Assembly: GCA_947573795.1 (NCBI GenBank)
Contig: CANPHE010000009.1
Coordinates: forward strand, 16,008 to 80,007
DNA: 64,000 nucleotides
Origin: an uncultured Alistipes sp.
Lineage (GTDB): Bacteria; Bacteroidota; Bacteroidia; Bacteroidales; Rikenellaceae
Reading direction: 5' to 3'
Below the pieces are notes generated by a model. The model made no database searches and was not told the origin of the DNA. It saw nothing but the letters and a program-made list of their open reading frames with translations. Shown here piece after piece: positions 33,170 through 40,246 of this stretch (the first letter of the stretch is position 1; each line of letters opens with the position of its first letter). The translations under genes were made by a program, and so were the position numbers.

Positions 33170-33451
33170 TCAGTTTTTGAATGAATCTCGCTTTCGCTCC
33201 GCATCCGATATTGCCATCAGCCCCAATCGCAGCCGCTCCTTGAAACGCTCGCGGTTCCGCTTGATGTAATACAGCACCTTCGCCTCGACGGTCGCGCAGC
33301 GATACCAGTAAATCGAGAATAAAACAGCTACCGGTGCTGTTGCTAAAAACAATGCCATGCGGAAATATGCGCCATAGTAGCCATATATGCAGGCGCGAAC
33401 AACCAGAAAAATGGCCAATATGACAGTGCATAAAAAAAGAACTTTTTTCAT
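33170..33451 (-). CDS. Small membrane protein of unknown function
   Basis: 93 aa with two membrane helices (about 3-25 and 30-50) and a basic C-terminal helix (YYIKRNRERFKERL) that would stay in the cytoplasm. Located between the replication protein and the MmcB-like gene. Could anchor phage replication to the membrane or act in superinfection exclusion. No family recognised. Confidence 0.68.
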   Translation of the reverse strand: MKKVLFLCTVILAIFLVVRACIYGYYGAYFRMALFLATAPVAVLFSIYWYRCATVEAKVLYYIKRNRERFKERLRLGLMAISDAERKRDSFKN

Positions 33452-33468
33452 TTTCTCAATTAGAACGA

Positions 33469-34419
33469 TTAATAAGTTGTAAATCTGTATTTTAATAATC
33501 CGTCATCGAAAAGTCGACGGGGAACTGCGTGTCCCTGGATAAACCGGTTAATCTTCACCGAGCCGCGAATACGCAGCTCTCGGCTATACGCGTCGTACTC
33601 AACATTGTCGACCTCCGCGAATACTGTGTAATCGACCACAGTCTTATTTTGCACACAAAAGTCGTAGAGCGTGCGCCAGGCTTCCCAAAACTCAGCGCCA
33701 GCCACAATACTTTTGCCGGATGACTTCATCTCCCACAACCGTAATTTCGCATCCAGGACCTCCGCCGGCCATGTATCCACCCGGCCCACGTATACATCCA
33801 GGAATCGCTGACTTTCGGATTTCGCGTAGCGAATTTTCTTTTCAAAAAGAAAAAATTTAAAAATTCTCTCTCTCTGATCGAAATCTTCGCGCGTGCGCGA
33901 AGAGATATACTTTCCTGTAGTTTTATTTACTGTAGTTTTATTTACTTTACTTTCCTTTTCTTTTGTTTGTGGCATTTCCGGGCGGAAAACCGGGGTTTCC
34001 CGCGGTAAAACTGGGGTTTCCGGGCGGGAAACGTCCAATAACCAGTAATTCGGGGGCTGATCGTCCTTTTGACGATCTTTCGCAACTGCTATGTATCTGC
34101 GCTGAATACCGCGACTCGTGAGGACACGGAACGAGTCAAATACCGTCTTGTCAAAAAACGACCTTCTGACCAACCCCGCTACAACCTCATCTACAAACTT
34201 CGGAACAAATCCAGCACCCAGCTGCTTCGCCAGCAGCAAACACTCGTCATCACCCCAGTTGTAGAAGTATCCATTCTTGTAAATCTTGCACAAGAGCTTC
34301 ACGATAATCACGATGCTCTTATACCCGAATTCCGCCTCTATCAGTTCTACCTTGTCGTCCTCGAAAAAGTCCACATCGAAGGGGAAATAGTCTAACCCCT
34401 GCTTCTTCGGACGCGCCAT
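33469..34419 (-). CDS. Lin1244/Lin1753-like replication initiation protein
   Basis: 316 aa. The first 100 residues match the Lin1244/Lin1753 N-terminal domain (DYFPFDVDFFEDDKVELIEAE, read in part), a winged-helix fold used by phage replisome organisers. A low-complexity linker with PETPVLPRETPVFRPEMP repeats and a KEKESKVNKTT stretch follows, then a helical C-terminal domain near residues 185-260. Probable origin-binding initiator that loads the host helicase. No phage helicase or polymerase gene is visible, so replication relies on host enzymes. Confidence 0.82.
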   Translation of the reverse strand: MARPKKQGLDYFPFDVDFFEDDKVELIEAEFGYKSIVIIVKLLCKIYKNGYFYNWGDDECLLLAKQLGAGFVPKFVDEVVAGLVRRSFFDKTVFDSFRVLTSRGIQRRYIAVAKDRQKDDQPPNYWLLDVSRPETPVLPRETPVFRPEMPQTKEKESKVNKTTVNKTTGKYISSRTREDFDQRERIFKFFLFEKKIRYAKSESQRFLDVYVGRVDTWPAEVLDAKLRLWEMKSSGKSIVAGAEFWEAWRTLYDFCVQNKTVVDYTVFAEVDNVEYDAYSRELRIRGSVKINRFIQGHAVPRRLFDDGLLKYRFTTY

Positions 34420-34425
34420 ACTCTA

Positions 34426-34641
34426 TCAATATAAGACACCGCGCCGATTGTTTATCTCTTCGGCAATCCACGCCCGACGCGTCCTGTAACAAACATCTAT
34501 CGCTGCACAGAGCGAGGGATATCGCCATTCTAAGCTCGCCGGATATCCGTCACGGCGCACCTCATAACCGTATGGGCCCATCGTCACCGTTATCCGTGCC
34601 GCAGCCTGCCGCCGCAGCTTCTTTAATAATCGTGTTTTCAT
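34426..34641 (-). CDS. 71-aa basic phage protein
   Basis: Starts MKTRLLKKLRRQAAARITVT at 34641, 19 bases after the HAD gene stop. Very basic at the N-terminus, with a beta-strand core (MGPYGYEVRRDG) and CYRTRRAW near the end. Could bind nucleic acid. The longer frame to 34815 is rejected because it overlaps the HAD gene and lacks coding character. Confidence 0.6.
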   Translation of the reverse strand: MKTRLLKKLRRQAAARITVTMGPYGYEVRRDGYPASLEWRYPSLCAAIDVCYRTRRAWIAEEINNRRGVLY

Positions 34642-34660
34642 AAATCGCTGGTTTAAAAGG

Positions 34661-35116
34661 TTATTTACATTGAAAACAAATATATCCGTGCATCCGCCAC
34701 ATGGCTGCCTCGCAGTGGCTATTTTCGAGGACAAAGGCCACACGACTGCGCTCCTCCTCGGTCGTCTCGCGCATGAAACAATGGTGCTTCGAAACGGCAT
34801 CCTGCCGATCGTCATCGTTCGGGCGCATAATCAACCGATATTGCACCGGCAGCAACCCGAGGTTACGTCGCAGCCATCGCTGCGTCTTTTCCCGAGCGCA
34901 CTCCCGTCGAGAAGTGCAGAAGATCACTTCGTAGAACCGCGACATCCATTGCACCATGTGACAGGTATTCGGGATCGGCAGATCGTCGAAATCATCGGCG
35001 TAGAACGCCTCCCGATCCTTCGTCTCACCTTCGATGAACCGTTGTCGGGGCCCGACGACCGAGAGCGTGCCGTCGATATCTACGATCATGATCTTATTCG
35101 CAGGCGGCGCAGTCAT
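34661..35116 (-). CDS. HAD-family phosphatase (polynucleotide kinase 3'-phosphatase-like)
   Basis: 151 aa. The catalytic motif is DIDGTL (residues 13-18). The TSR motif near residue 68 and a Lys/Asp-containing tail fit the C-terminal phosphatase domain of T4-type polynucleotide kinases. Such proteins remove 3'-phosphates during RNA or DNA end healing. There is no kinase half. Start and end are set by ATGA coupling to the upstream gene and by 19 bases to the gene downstream. Confidence 0.82.
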   Translation of the reverse strand: MTAPPANKIMIVDIDGTLSVVGPRQRFIEGETKDREAFYADDFDDLPIPNTCHMVQWMSRFYEVIFCTSRRECAREKTQRWLRRNLGLLPVQYRLIMRPNDDDRQDAVSKHHCFMRETTEEERSRVAFVLENSHCEAAMWRMHGYICFQCK

Positions 35117-35358
35117 GTCCTCATTCGATTCGTTAATTTCGCGCTCAGCTCTTGGGGAGCGTATCGTTTCTTGATGAATGCCGACACCTCTTTCGGATCG
35201 TAAAGAAAAGTGCCGTTGTCCATGACGCTGTATGGCAGCCCCTCGTCGCGCCACTTCGCATGAATGCGCTTGTCCGTGAACCCGGTCGCCTGGCCGAGTT
35301 CTTCGCTGCCTCGGATGAATAACACGGGAATATCCCGCGATCGCTTACGTGTGCTCAT
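35113..35358 (-). CDS. Excisionase / MerR-like DNA-binding protein
   Basis: 81 aa. SEELGQATGFTDKRIHAKWRDEG followed by LPYSVMDNGTFLYDPKEVSAF (each read in part) fits the winged-helix layout of excisionase and MerR-like regulators: a helix-turn-helix and a short wing with a Y-D-P-x-E motif. It could direct excision at the att site or control the early promoter. Overlaps the HAD gene by four bases. Confidence 0.72.
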   Translation of the reverse strand: MSTRKRSRDIPVLFIRGSEELGQATGFTDKRIHAKWRDEGLPYSVMDNGTFLYDPKEVSAFIKKRYAPQELSAKLTNRMRT

Positions 35359-35362
35359 CTTA

Positions 35363-35716
35363 TCAATCGATTATGTATTCGTATTCATTTCTTCGTCCTC
35401 GCCCCGAGCGGCGCGCCGCCCGTTCGAAATCCCCGCCGTTGAAGGTGTAAACGCAGAACAGCGCCGCCAGGCAAAACGCCCCGAGCCTCCGGCCCGCATC
35501 CGTGCGATAGTACCAGTCGACGAGGGCCTGCATCGTGCGATTCCCGTCCAGGTCACCGCCCAGTTTGTCGTACATCGACGAGAGGGTATTCGCCACCGCC
35601 TGGTAGGTGACATGCAGACTTCCGGCGACCCGGGCGATGTTCCCGCCCCGCGTGTCGATCACGGCCTGCATCACCCGGCACTCGGCCGGCGATAGCTCAT
35701 CCGCACACCGTCTCAT
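35363..35716 (-). CDS. LuxR-type helix-turn-helix protein with C-terminal membrane helix
   Basis: 117 aa starting at 35716 in an ATGA overlap. LSPAECRVMQAVIDTRGGNI and SLHVTYQAVANTLSSMYDKLG form a LuxR/NarL-like helix-turn-helix (LSPxExxV then VxxHxxxIxxKLG). A hydrophobic stretch at residues 79-93 (GAFCLAALFCVYTF) is followed by a basic tail. A membrane-tethered DNA-binding protein is unusual for a phage regulator. A possible sensor of membrane state, by inference only. Confidence 0.68.
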   Translation of the reverse strand: MRRCADELSPAECRVMQAVIDTRGGNIARVAGSLHVTYQAVANTLSSMYDKLGGDLDGNRTMQALVDWYYRTDAGRRLGAFCLAALFCVYTFNGGDFERAARRSGRGRRNEYEYIID

Positions 35717-35946
35717 AGCCCCCACGGCTGCGTCACCTTGTGGCGGCGGAAGATGCGCAGCAACCCATCCCGTTCGATGTTCGTGTGCTTCACAAATCCG
35801 TTCTGCCGATTGTAGTAGGCAGCTTTCTTCACGCCCAGCGCCTTCTGTATCTCCGCGCGGGCGATGCTCGCCTCCCGCGAGCTCCGCGCTGCAATCTCCC
35901 GGATGCCTTTCGCAAATGCGTTTTCTTCGATCTCCTGCTGTGTCAT
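35713..35946 (-). CDS. Small helix-turn-helix-like regulator
   Basis: 77 aa. The pattern RAEIQKALGVKKAAYYNRQNG followed by HTNIERDGLLRIFRRH looks like a HTH (helix, turn, recognition helix with YY-N-R) used by phage Cro-like regulators. Coupled downstream by ATGA to the membrane HTH protein. Upstream, 110 bases separate it from the divergent membrane gene 36057-36494. Confidence 0.65.
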   Translation of the reverse strand: MTQQEIEENAFAKGIREIAARSSREASIARAEIQKALGVKKAAYYNRQNGFVKHTNIERDGLLRIFRRHKVTQPWGL

Positions 35947-35996
35947 AATTCATATCCTTATATTCGTTCCCGCGCCGGCATCGCTCCGGATAACCG

Positions 35997-36028
35997 CTTG
36001 TCGGTTCGCGGAGAAACATCTATTTTTG
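35997..36028 (+). promoter_or_regulatory. Promoter of the divergent membrane gene
   Basis: TATTTTTG at 36021-36028 matches TAnnTTTG, and CTTG at 35997-36000 lies exactly 20 nt upstream (one mismatch to TTTG). The ATG of the next gene is at 36057. Its rightward orientation opposes the surrounding phage operon. Confidence 0.6.
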
Positions 36029-36056
36029 CGTCGTTAAACCTTAAAAAATAGATGTT

Positions 36057-36494
36057 ATGAACGTTTCCGATCCGCTCCAGGAACTTCTGGCAAGGCGGGC
36101 CTACTTGGCGGGACAAGCAGCCAGTAGACAGTCAGAGTTCCATTCCGCCTTACTCCTATCATCGACAAGTATACTCGGGATACTGGTCGCCTTGCATAGA
36201 ACAGGCGAATCTCCGCTATACATCCGGCTGGTATATCTGGTTGCAGTTCTCGCGTTCGTACTTGGAATACTACTTCTCGCGTTAGCCATGTATAGCTGTT
36301 CAGTACAATGGCGGAGACTCCTGAGGCGCTTAGATGATCGTATAATAAGCTCCCCCTCCATCCCGTACCATACGGACATCGCTGAGCCGGGTGATGACAA
36401 CGCATCCAAGGGCTTACGAATAAGCGCCTATATATCTCTGCTAATCGGGTTGATGCTGCTTTCAGCATACACCGTATTGTCCAACCTATCATGA
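36057..36494 (+). CDS. Three-helix membrane protein, moron-like
   Basis: 145 aa on the opposite strand to the whole early operon and with its own promoter. Residues 1-25 are soluble, then membrane helices lie at about 28-47 (SALLLSSTSILGILVALH), 56-80 (LVYLVAVLAFVLGILLLALAM read in part) and 122-140 (ISLLIGLMLLSAYTVL). A 40-residue cytoplasmic loop separates helices 2 and 3. An independently expressed membrane gene in a lysogen is typical of superinfection-exclusion or lysogenic-conversion genes. Not recognised by family. Confidence 0.75.
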   Translation: MNVSDPLQELLARRAYLAGQAASRQSEFHSALLLSSTSILGILVALHRTGESPLYIRLVYLVAVLAFVLGILLLALAMYSCSVQWRRLLRRLDDRIISSPSIPYHTDIAEPGDDNASKGLRISAYISLLIGLMLLSAYTVLSNLS

Positions 36495-36503
36495 TGTTGC
36501 CGT

Positions 36504-36782
36504 TTACCTGATATTTCCGATCTCCGGCCGCCAGTCGTACAGCGGCCCGATATCCTTCTTCTTGATCCACGCTTTTCGCCCGTAATCCTCCCACCAATGC
36601 ATATTGCGGTTCTGACCGATCGGCGCCAGCCCACGGCGGATATACCATAGCGGCCAGATCATCGCGTCTCGGCGAATAGGCGTATTGTCCGTATCCTCAG
36701 CTGTTTTCTCGGCTGTTTTCATATTTTTCAAAAAGAGGCGCCCCGCGTGCACACAAACACCATATCCCAACAATAGCCACAC
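36504..36782 (-). CDS. Small phage protein, possible N-terminal membrane helix
   Basis: 92 aa from a GTG at 36782, or 72 aa from an ATG at 36722 (MKTAEKTAEDTD). The longer form adds a hydrophobic segment LLLGYGVCVHAGRLFL that could be a membrane anchor. The rest is aromatic-rich (IWPLWYIRRGLAPIGQNRN). An inverted repeat (AGGCGCC/GGCGCCT) spans 36736-36803 across the longer N-terminus, which may argue for the shorter start. Ends close to the convergent gene 36057-36494. Confidence 0.5.
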   Translation of the reverse strand: MWLLLGYGVCVHAGRLFLKNMKTAEKTAEDTDNTPIRRDAMIWPLWYIRRGLAPIGQNRNMHWWEDYGRKAWIKKKDIGPLYDWRPEIGNIR

Positions 36783-36818
36783 GAAACAACTTGCAGGGCG
36801 CCTCAGTCTACATACGTC

Positions 36819-36950
36819 TCATTCGAACTCCTCGAATACCCGGTTCAACCACTGAGCCATGCGGCGGTAGCGTGCCGGGGAAGAATACGTCCATCCGAAT
36901 ACCGCGGCGACGGGAGACAGCATAACAGCCAGCGTTACGACCTGCGTCAT
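36819..36950 (-). CDS. 43-aa phage membrane protein
   Basis: Starts MTQVVTLAVMLSPVAAVFGW at 36950, in an ATGA overlap with the upstream gene, which is what supports it. One membrane helix (about 5-21) followed by a short basic and aromatic tail ending LNRVFEEFE. Longer overlapping frames in this region have no coding character. Function unknown. Confidence 0.55.
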   Translation of the reverse strand: MTQVVTLAVMLSPVAAVFGWTYSSPARYRRMAQWLNRVFEEFE

Positions 36951-37222
36951 AGCTCGACTCCTTCCCCGGCACCCTCGCCGTCGAGGTAAAGCGACTCCAG
37001 GGCCGCGAGCTGGCGACGTACCTCGCGTAACGACGCCTTGCGGCCGTTGACGACATCGGTGCACCAGCGCGAGACGATCGACATCGCGGCGCGGTGGAAT
37101 TGCGTAGGAGTAACCGGACGTGAGATAACACCCTCAATGCTGTTGAGATTCGCCCGTTTCGTGGACGATACGGTGGTCTGGGCACCTTGTGCCGGAATTC
37201 CACTTTTGTCGCGGTTTGGCAT
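36947..37222 (-). CDS. First gene of the leftward early operon
   Basis: 91 aa, start ATG at 37222. A disordered Thr/Ser-rich first third is followed by a helical domain (RRQLAALESLYLDGEGAGEG). Not recognised. Its first codons (MPNR) are part of a 10-mer that is repeated in the leader, so its translation is probably the target of the leader control. It is expressed from the consensus promoter at 37377-37408. Confidence 0.7.
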   Translation of the reverse strand: MPNRDKSGIPAQGAQTTVSSTKRANLNSIEGVISRPVTPTQFHRAAMSIVSRWCTDVVNGRKASLREVRRQLAALESLYLDGEGAGEGVEL

Positions 37223-37372
37223 TTGTTTGACAAAAGTTTAATTATATAAGAAGAAAGGACGTACCCTTTCAGTCGCCAAACCGCCGTAACTACACAGAGT
37301 AGATACGAAACAAGGATACGTCCATGAGACGTTCGTATATTAATCGAAGCTGTGAGTTCACAGCGGTTTGGC
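37202..37372 (-). promoter_or_regulatory. Structured leader of the early operon (candidate riboregulator)
   Basis: The 10-mer GCGGTTTGGC occurs at 37211-37220 and 37363-37372, and inverted at 37275-37284. In the leftward RNA, the copy at 37211-37220 begins with the G of the start codon and sits in the 18-nt loop of a perfect 9-bp hairpin (37202-37210 with 37229-37237). The inverted copy sits in the loop of a second hairpin (37257-37268 with 37312-37323, one mismatch). The third copy is at the RNA 5' end. Loop-loop pairing could therefore hide or expose the start codon. The sites could also be protein operators. Confidence 0.5.
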
Positions 37373-37376
37373 AATG

Positions 37377-37408
37377 CAAATATACTATATCCATTTGCGT
37401 TTTGCAAA
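37377..37408 (-). promoter_or_regulatory. Consensus promoter of the leftward early operon
   Basis: On the minus strand: TTTG (37408-37405), 20 nt, TATATTTG (37384-37377), a perfect match to the Bacteroidetes consensus. The predicted start near 37370 puts the first copy of the leader 10-mer at the very 5' end of the transcript. Confidence 0.85.
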
Positions 37409-37561
37409 TAAAATCGGATATTTTTTGTCTGACGTATCATACTCGCTGGGATTTCGTATATCGATCTACCGAAAATCGCACTTGTGATCGCAAAAAATTC
37501 CCGAAAAACTTGCGTTATTGCGTTTTTTTGTAAATCTTTACACTAAATTTTTGTCTATTGT

Positions 37562-37582
37562 ATCATACCTTTGCAGTATGAT
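37562..37582 (+). promoter_or_regulatory. Candidate repressor operator over the XRE gene promoter
   Basis: Perfect inverted repeat ATCATAC, 7 nt, GTATGAT. It covers a -7-like box TACCTTTG at 37566-37573; no good -33 partner is seen. Another ATCATAC half-site lies at 37436-37442 and a 14-bp palindrome AGAAATATATTTCT at 37604-37617. Likely autoregulatory sites of the adjacent XRE protein, by inference. The rest of 37223-37659 is AT-rich control DNA with no convincing gene. Confidence 0.5.
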
Positions 37583-37659
37583 TTATTAGACCATGCAAAT
37601 ATCAGAAATATATTTCTAATATCACACAATTTGTACTAATTTTTATATAAATATTTCTT

Positions 37660-38052
37660 ATGACTTTTGACTTGAGGAAATTTAGACGAGATAAAGGATT
37701 GAGCCAAAAGGAATTAGCCGCAAAATTATGTATCGGGCAATCTTTTATTTCTCAAATAGAGACAGGAAAAGACCCTATGCCAGATGAGTTAAGACACAAG
37801 TTAGTTACAATTTTCGGAGAAATTCCGATGGATGATAGTAATAATATAAGTAATTCAGATGGTCACCCGAATATCTTTGAAGATACGCAAAACCGTTTTT
37901 TCGAGGCGTTAAAACGACGGGACATGCAGATAGATGAATTGCTGGATCAACAAAAGCGTCTAATAGGCGTTATCGAGCATTTACACGGCATCCAGTCGTC
38001 GGGATATCAAATTTCCCCCCCCCTCGTAGATTCACGTAAAAACACGCTATAA
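37660..38052 (+). CDS. XRE-family repressor (prophage control)
   Basis: 130 aa. A lambda-type helix-turn-helix occupies residues 7-58 (GLSQKELAAKLCIGQSFISQ and IETGKDPMPDE), followed by a flexible linker and a coiled-coil tail (residues 75-110) suited to dimerisation. No protease domain of the LexA/CI type, so induction probably uses another route. Local AT-rich composition is unlike the neighbours, as often seen in regulator genes. Divergent from the leftward early operon, as expected of a lysogeny repressor. Confidence 0.85.
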   Translation: MTFDLRKFRRDKGLSQKELAAKLCIGQSFISQIETGKDPMPDELRHKLVTIFGEIPMDDSNNISNSDGHPNIFEDTQNRFFEALKRRDMQIDELLDQQKRLIGVIEHLHGIQSSGYQISPPLVDSRKNTL

Positions 38053-38086
38053 AACAGCTTATATCAAATAAATAGGCTCATTTTAT

Positions 38087-39142
38087 ATGTATGTTATTAT
38101 AATAGTCATCGCTATAATCATAGTCATAATATCGCGTATCATGCCAAACGATGCCGATGCGAAATCAACTCCCCAATATACGATCACCGCTGAGAAGCAT
38201 GTCTATTCATCCCGAAATCCTTCGACCAAATCACAATCAAGCAAATACCCACAAGCCCAAATAAAGACGATGGTTACCGATTTTTACACGGATTTCTACG
38301 CAATAGACTTCGAGACCGCAACCCGGTATCGCTATTCAGCATGCGCATTGGCGATCGTGCATGTCGTAAACGACGAGATCGTAGACAAACGATCTTACTT
38401 GTTTCAGCCGCCCGGAAATGATTACGACCGGACAAACGTCGAAATACACCACATTATGCCCAGTGATACAGCTAATGCGCCGACACTCGCGGCATACGCA
38501 GATGAGATATACGGCATGCTCAACGGGGCGAACGTCATCGCTCACAACGCATCATTCGACCGATCGGTATTGTGGGCCTCGTTCGAAAAACACGGGCTGC
38601 CGATCCCTGAGCCTCGCGAATGGCATTGCACGTATGCCTTAACGGGCCTCAAGTTAAACGAGGCTTGCACGAGCTACAAAATCGAGTTCAAGACACACCA
38701 CGACGCAATGTGCGATGCCGAGGCGTGTGCGAATCTGTACATCAAACTCGCAACTCTTGCACGGCGAACACCCGCACAAAAAAAGCAAGATCGACTTGCC
38801 GAGATACAGGAGGTGGTCGACGTAGCCTTCGCTTCGCAAATCTTCCCGGAAGCTCCCTTTTTCCAAGGGAAAGGCGTAGTCGTTACAGGTGTGTTTCGAA
38901 ACTTTCCTGAGCGTGAATACATCTCCGTGATCTTGGAAAAGTTCGGAGCATCAATCAAGTCCAGCATATCTAAACGCGTAAACATCGTCATTTGCGGAGA
39001 ACTGCCCGGCCCCAAGAAGATGGAGGCGATCGAGAAGCTACGAAACGCTGGCGTCTTGATCGACATATGGACCGAAGGCGACCTTATCGCAGCTTTCGAC
39101 GAAATCGGGTTCGACTACTTGAAAATCATCGACAATTTATGA
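38087..39142 (+). CDS. Membrane-anchored DEDDh exonuclease with BRCT domain
   Basis: 351 aa. Residues 2-18 form a membrane anchor (YVIIIVIAIIIVIISRI). The exonuclease domain (about 68-225) has the DEDDh set D74, E76 in DFE, D158 in HNASFD, H205 and D210 in HHDAMCDAEA. Residues about 255-345 form a BRCT domain with GVVVTGVF and TNIVICGE-like VNIVICGE segments. This resembles the DNA polymerase III epsilon subunit or RNase T group with a BRCT tail. Location downstream of the repressor and coupling to a lipoprotein gene suggest expression in the lysogen; tethering to the membrane suggests destruction of incoming DNA, which is inference. Confidence 0.82.
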   Translation: MYVIIIVIAIIIVIISRIMPNDADAKSTPQYTITAEKHVYSSRNPSTKSQSSKYPQAQIKTMVTDFYTDFYAIDFETATRYRYSACALAIVHVVNDEIVDKRSYLFQPPGNDYDRTNVEIHHIMPSDTANAPTLAAYADEIYGMLNGANVIAHNASFDRSVLWASFEKHGLPIPEPREWHCTYALTGLKLNEACTSYKIEFKTHHDAMCDAEACANLYIKLATLARRTPAQKKQDRLAEIQEVVDVAFASQIFPEAPFFQGKGVVVTGVFRNFPEREYISVILEKFGASIKSSISKRVNIVICGELPGPKKMEAIEKLRNAGVLIDIWTEGDLIAAFDEIGFDYLKIIDNL

Positions 39143-39555
39143 AACGATTTCTATTACTCTGCGCGCTATGCTTCGGCGCAACTTCGTGTAACTTTAATAT
39201 GTATCGCAAATACAGCGAGGAGATATATTTACTCAACCTGAAAGTGTATGCCGACGAAGGATTCTTCATCACTCCCGCCTCGTCAATCAATGAGGTATAT
39301 GACCCAATTTCAGAAATTGAATATCGGGTTATCCCTGGATTTAAAGACGGAAAGCAATATTATCCGACAGCAGATGAAGCGCTTAGCAAGTTAGTCGAAC
39401 AGGCAAAAGCGATGGGAGCAAACGCGATTCTCAATCTAAGCCATGTTATATCAAAGTATGAATCGAACGACATAGTACGTGAAATCATTGTATCTGGAAC
39501 TGCGGTAAACATCGTGGACCGCCAGCCCGCTCAACCTGTATCGGCGGTTGAATGA
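39139..39555 (+). CDS. Small lipoprotein, possible lysogenic-conversion protein
   Basis: 138 aa from the ATG at 39139 (ATGA overlap with the exonuclease gene). A lipobox GATSC ends a 16-residue signal (MKRFLLLCALCFGATSC), so the mature protein is lipid-anchored at Cys17. The mature part has DGKQYYPTADEALSKLVEQA and a beta strand, and the central AKAMGANAILNLSH segment resembles YbjQ-like folds. Exported lipoproteins made by lysogens often block phage entry. Role here unknown. Confidence 0.72.
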   Translation: MKRFLLLCALCFGATSCNFNMYRKYSEEIYLLNLKVYADEGFFITPASSINEVYDPISEIEYRVIPGFKDGKQYYPTADEALSKLVEQAKAMGANAILNLSHVISKYESNDIVREIIVSGTAVNIVDRQPAQPVSAVE

Positions 39556-39563
39556 TAAGCAAA

Positions 39564-39588
39564 ATGCCCCGACCAATGGCCGGGGCAT
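39564..39588 (+). terminator. Hairpin terminator after the lysogeny genes
   Basis: ATGCCCCG (39564-39571) pairs with CGGGGCAT (39581-39588) across a nine-base loop. On the minus strand the hairpin is followed by TTTTG, so it may stop convergent transcription from 39623 better than rightward transcription. Confidence 0.65.
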
Positions 39589-39622
39589 CGCGTTTCACTA
39601 TGCGAAATGTCAATAAAGCAAG

Positions 39623-40015
39623 TTAAGAAACGCGAATTTCTGCAAGTTTGGCGGCAATATCTCTCAACGCGAAATCGAATGTAGCCAACTCCTCCTGTGA
39701 AAATTTCGCATGCGTACCATTCACCATGTTGCCGTTAACTCGTTGATTCAGCCAGCTGCGGCTTTTATTGAAATACGTCTTGGCGATGTACGACAACGAA
39801 ATTGCCGGAAGCACCGATTTGAGGCGATTGCGCACTAATTCATCTTGGGCGCGTTCATTCGTCTCCTTGATCTGCGAAAGAGTGATCTCGGCAACCTCTC
39901 CGGCATCTTGTTTGATTGCGGCGGAAATCTCTTTACCGATTTCATTGCGTTCTTCTTCCGTATTTGCACTTATAAAACGACGTTTCAAGTCGTCCATTTC
40001 TCGTCTGGTAACCAT
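39623..40015 (-). CDS. DUF5053-like phage protein
   Basis: 130 aa, helical, with SYIAKTYFNKSRSWLNQRVN near residue 75-95 followed by VNGTHAKFSQEEL, a pattern I recall from DUF5053 proteins of Bacteroides prophages. The middle helix-turn-helix-like segment suggests DNA binding. It follows the 52-aa gene in a small leftward operon next to attR that is transcribed from a consensus promoter with an operator-like palindrome. Confidence 0.72.
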   Translation of the reverse strand: MVTRREMDDLKRRFISANTEEERNEIGKEISAAIKQDAGEVAEITLSQIKETNERAQDELVRNRLKSVLPAISLSYIAKTYFNKSRSWLNQRVNGNMVNGTHAKFSQEELATFDFALRDIAAKLAEIRVS

Positions 40016-40031
40016 AGTCTATCTTGTTTAT

Positions 40032-40065
40032 GCTCCCCGCCCCGCAAGGCGGGGAGCTTTGTTTT
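40032..40065 (+). terminator. GC-rich hairpin with T-rich tail
   Basis: GCTCCCCGCC (40032-40041) and GGCGGGGAGC (40048-40057) form a perfect 10-bp stem with a six-base loop; TTTGTTTT follows on the plus strand. It lies between two minus-strand genes, so it would either block rightward readthrough or act as a processing or attenuating stem within the leftward operon. Confidence 0.6.
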
Positions 40066-40222
40066 ACAATTCTTTGAGAATTTCGACCAACTTGTTGATC
40101 TCCTCCTCGATTGAGGATAGGACCTTCGCGGCTCCCTCTCTTCCTCTCAGTTCATTATAGAGCCTCAGATAATAGATTAGCTCTGCTTCGAACTCTTTTT
40201 GTTCCTTACTCGGTTTCTTCAT
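40064..40222 (-). CDS. 52-aa helical phage protein
   Basis: Starts MKKPSKEQKEFEAELIYYLR at 40222, just downstream of a consensus leftward promoter. Strongly helical with heptad spacing (EEEINKLVEILKEL at the end). It looks like a small dimeric regulator or the antidote-like partner of the DUF5053 protein, but there is no motif to decide. Too short for most gene finders. Confidence 0.6.
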   Translation of the reverse strand: MKKPSKEQKEFEAELIYYLRLYNELRGREGAAKVLSSIEEEINKLVEILKEL

Positions 40223-40246
40223 ATCCTTTCTGCTTTATTGACAATA

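Noticed and set aside
36808..37440. 210-codon minus-strand frame spanning the early promoter and leader
   Set aside because: It would run through the consensus promoter and two coupled small genes and has no coding character.
37324..37533. 69-codon plus-strand frame in the control region
   Set aside because: It crosses the leftward promoter and operators and has unusual Cys/Tyr-rich composition without a start context.
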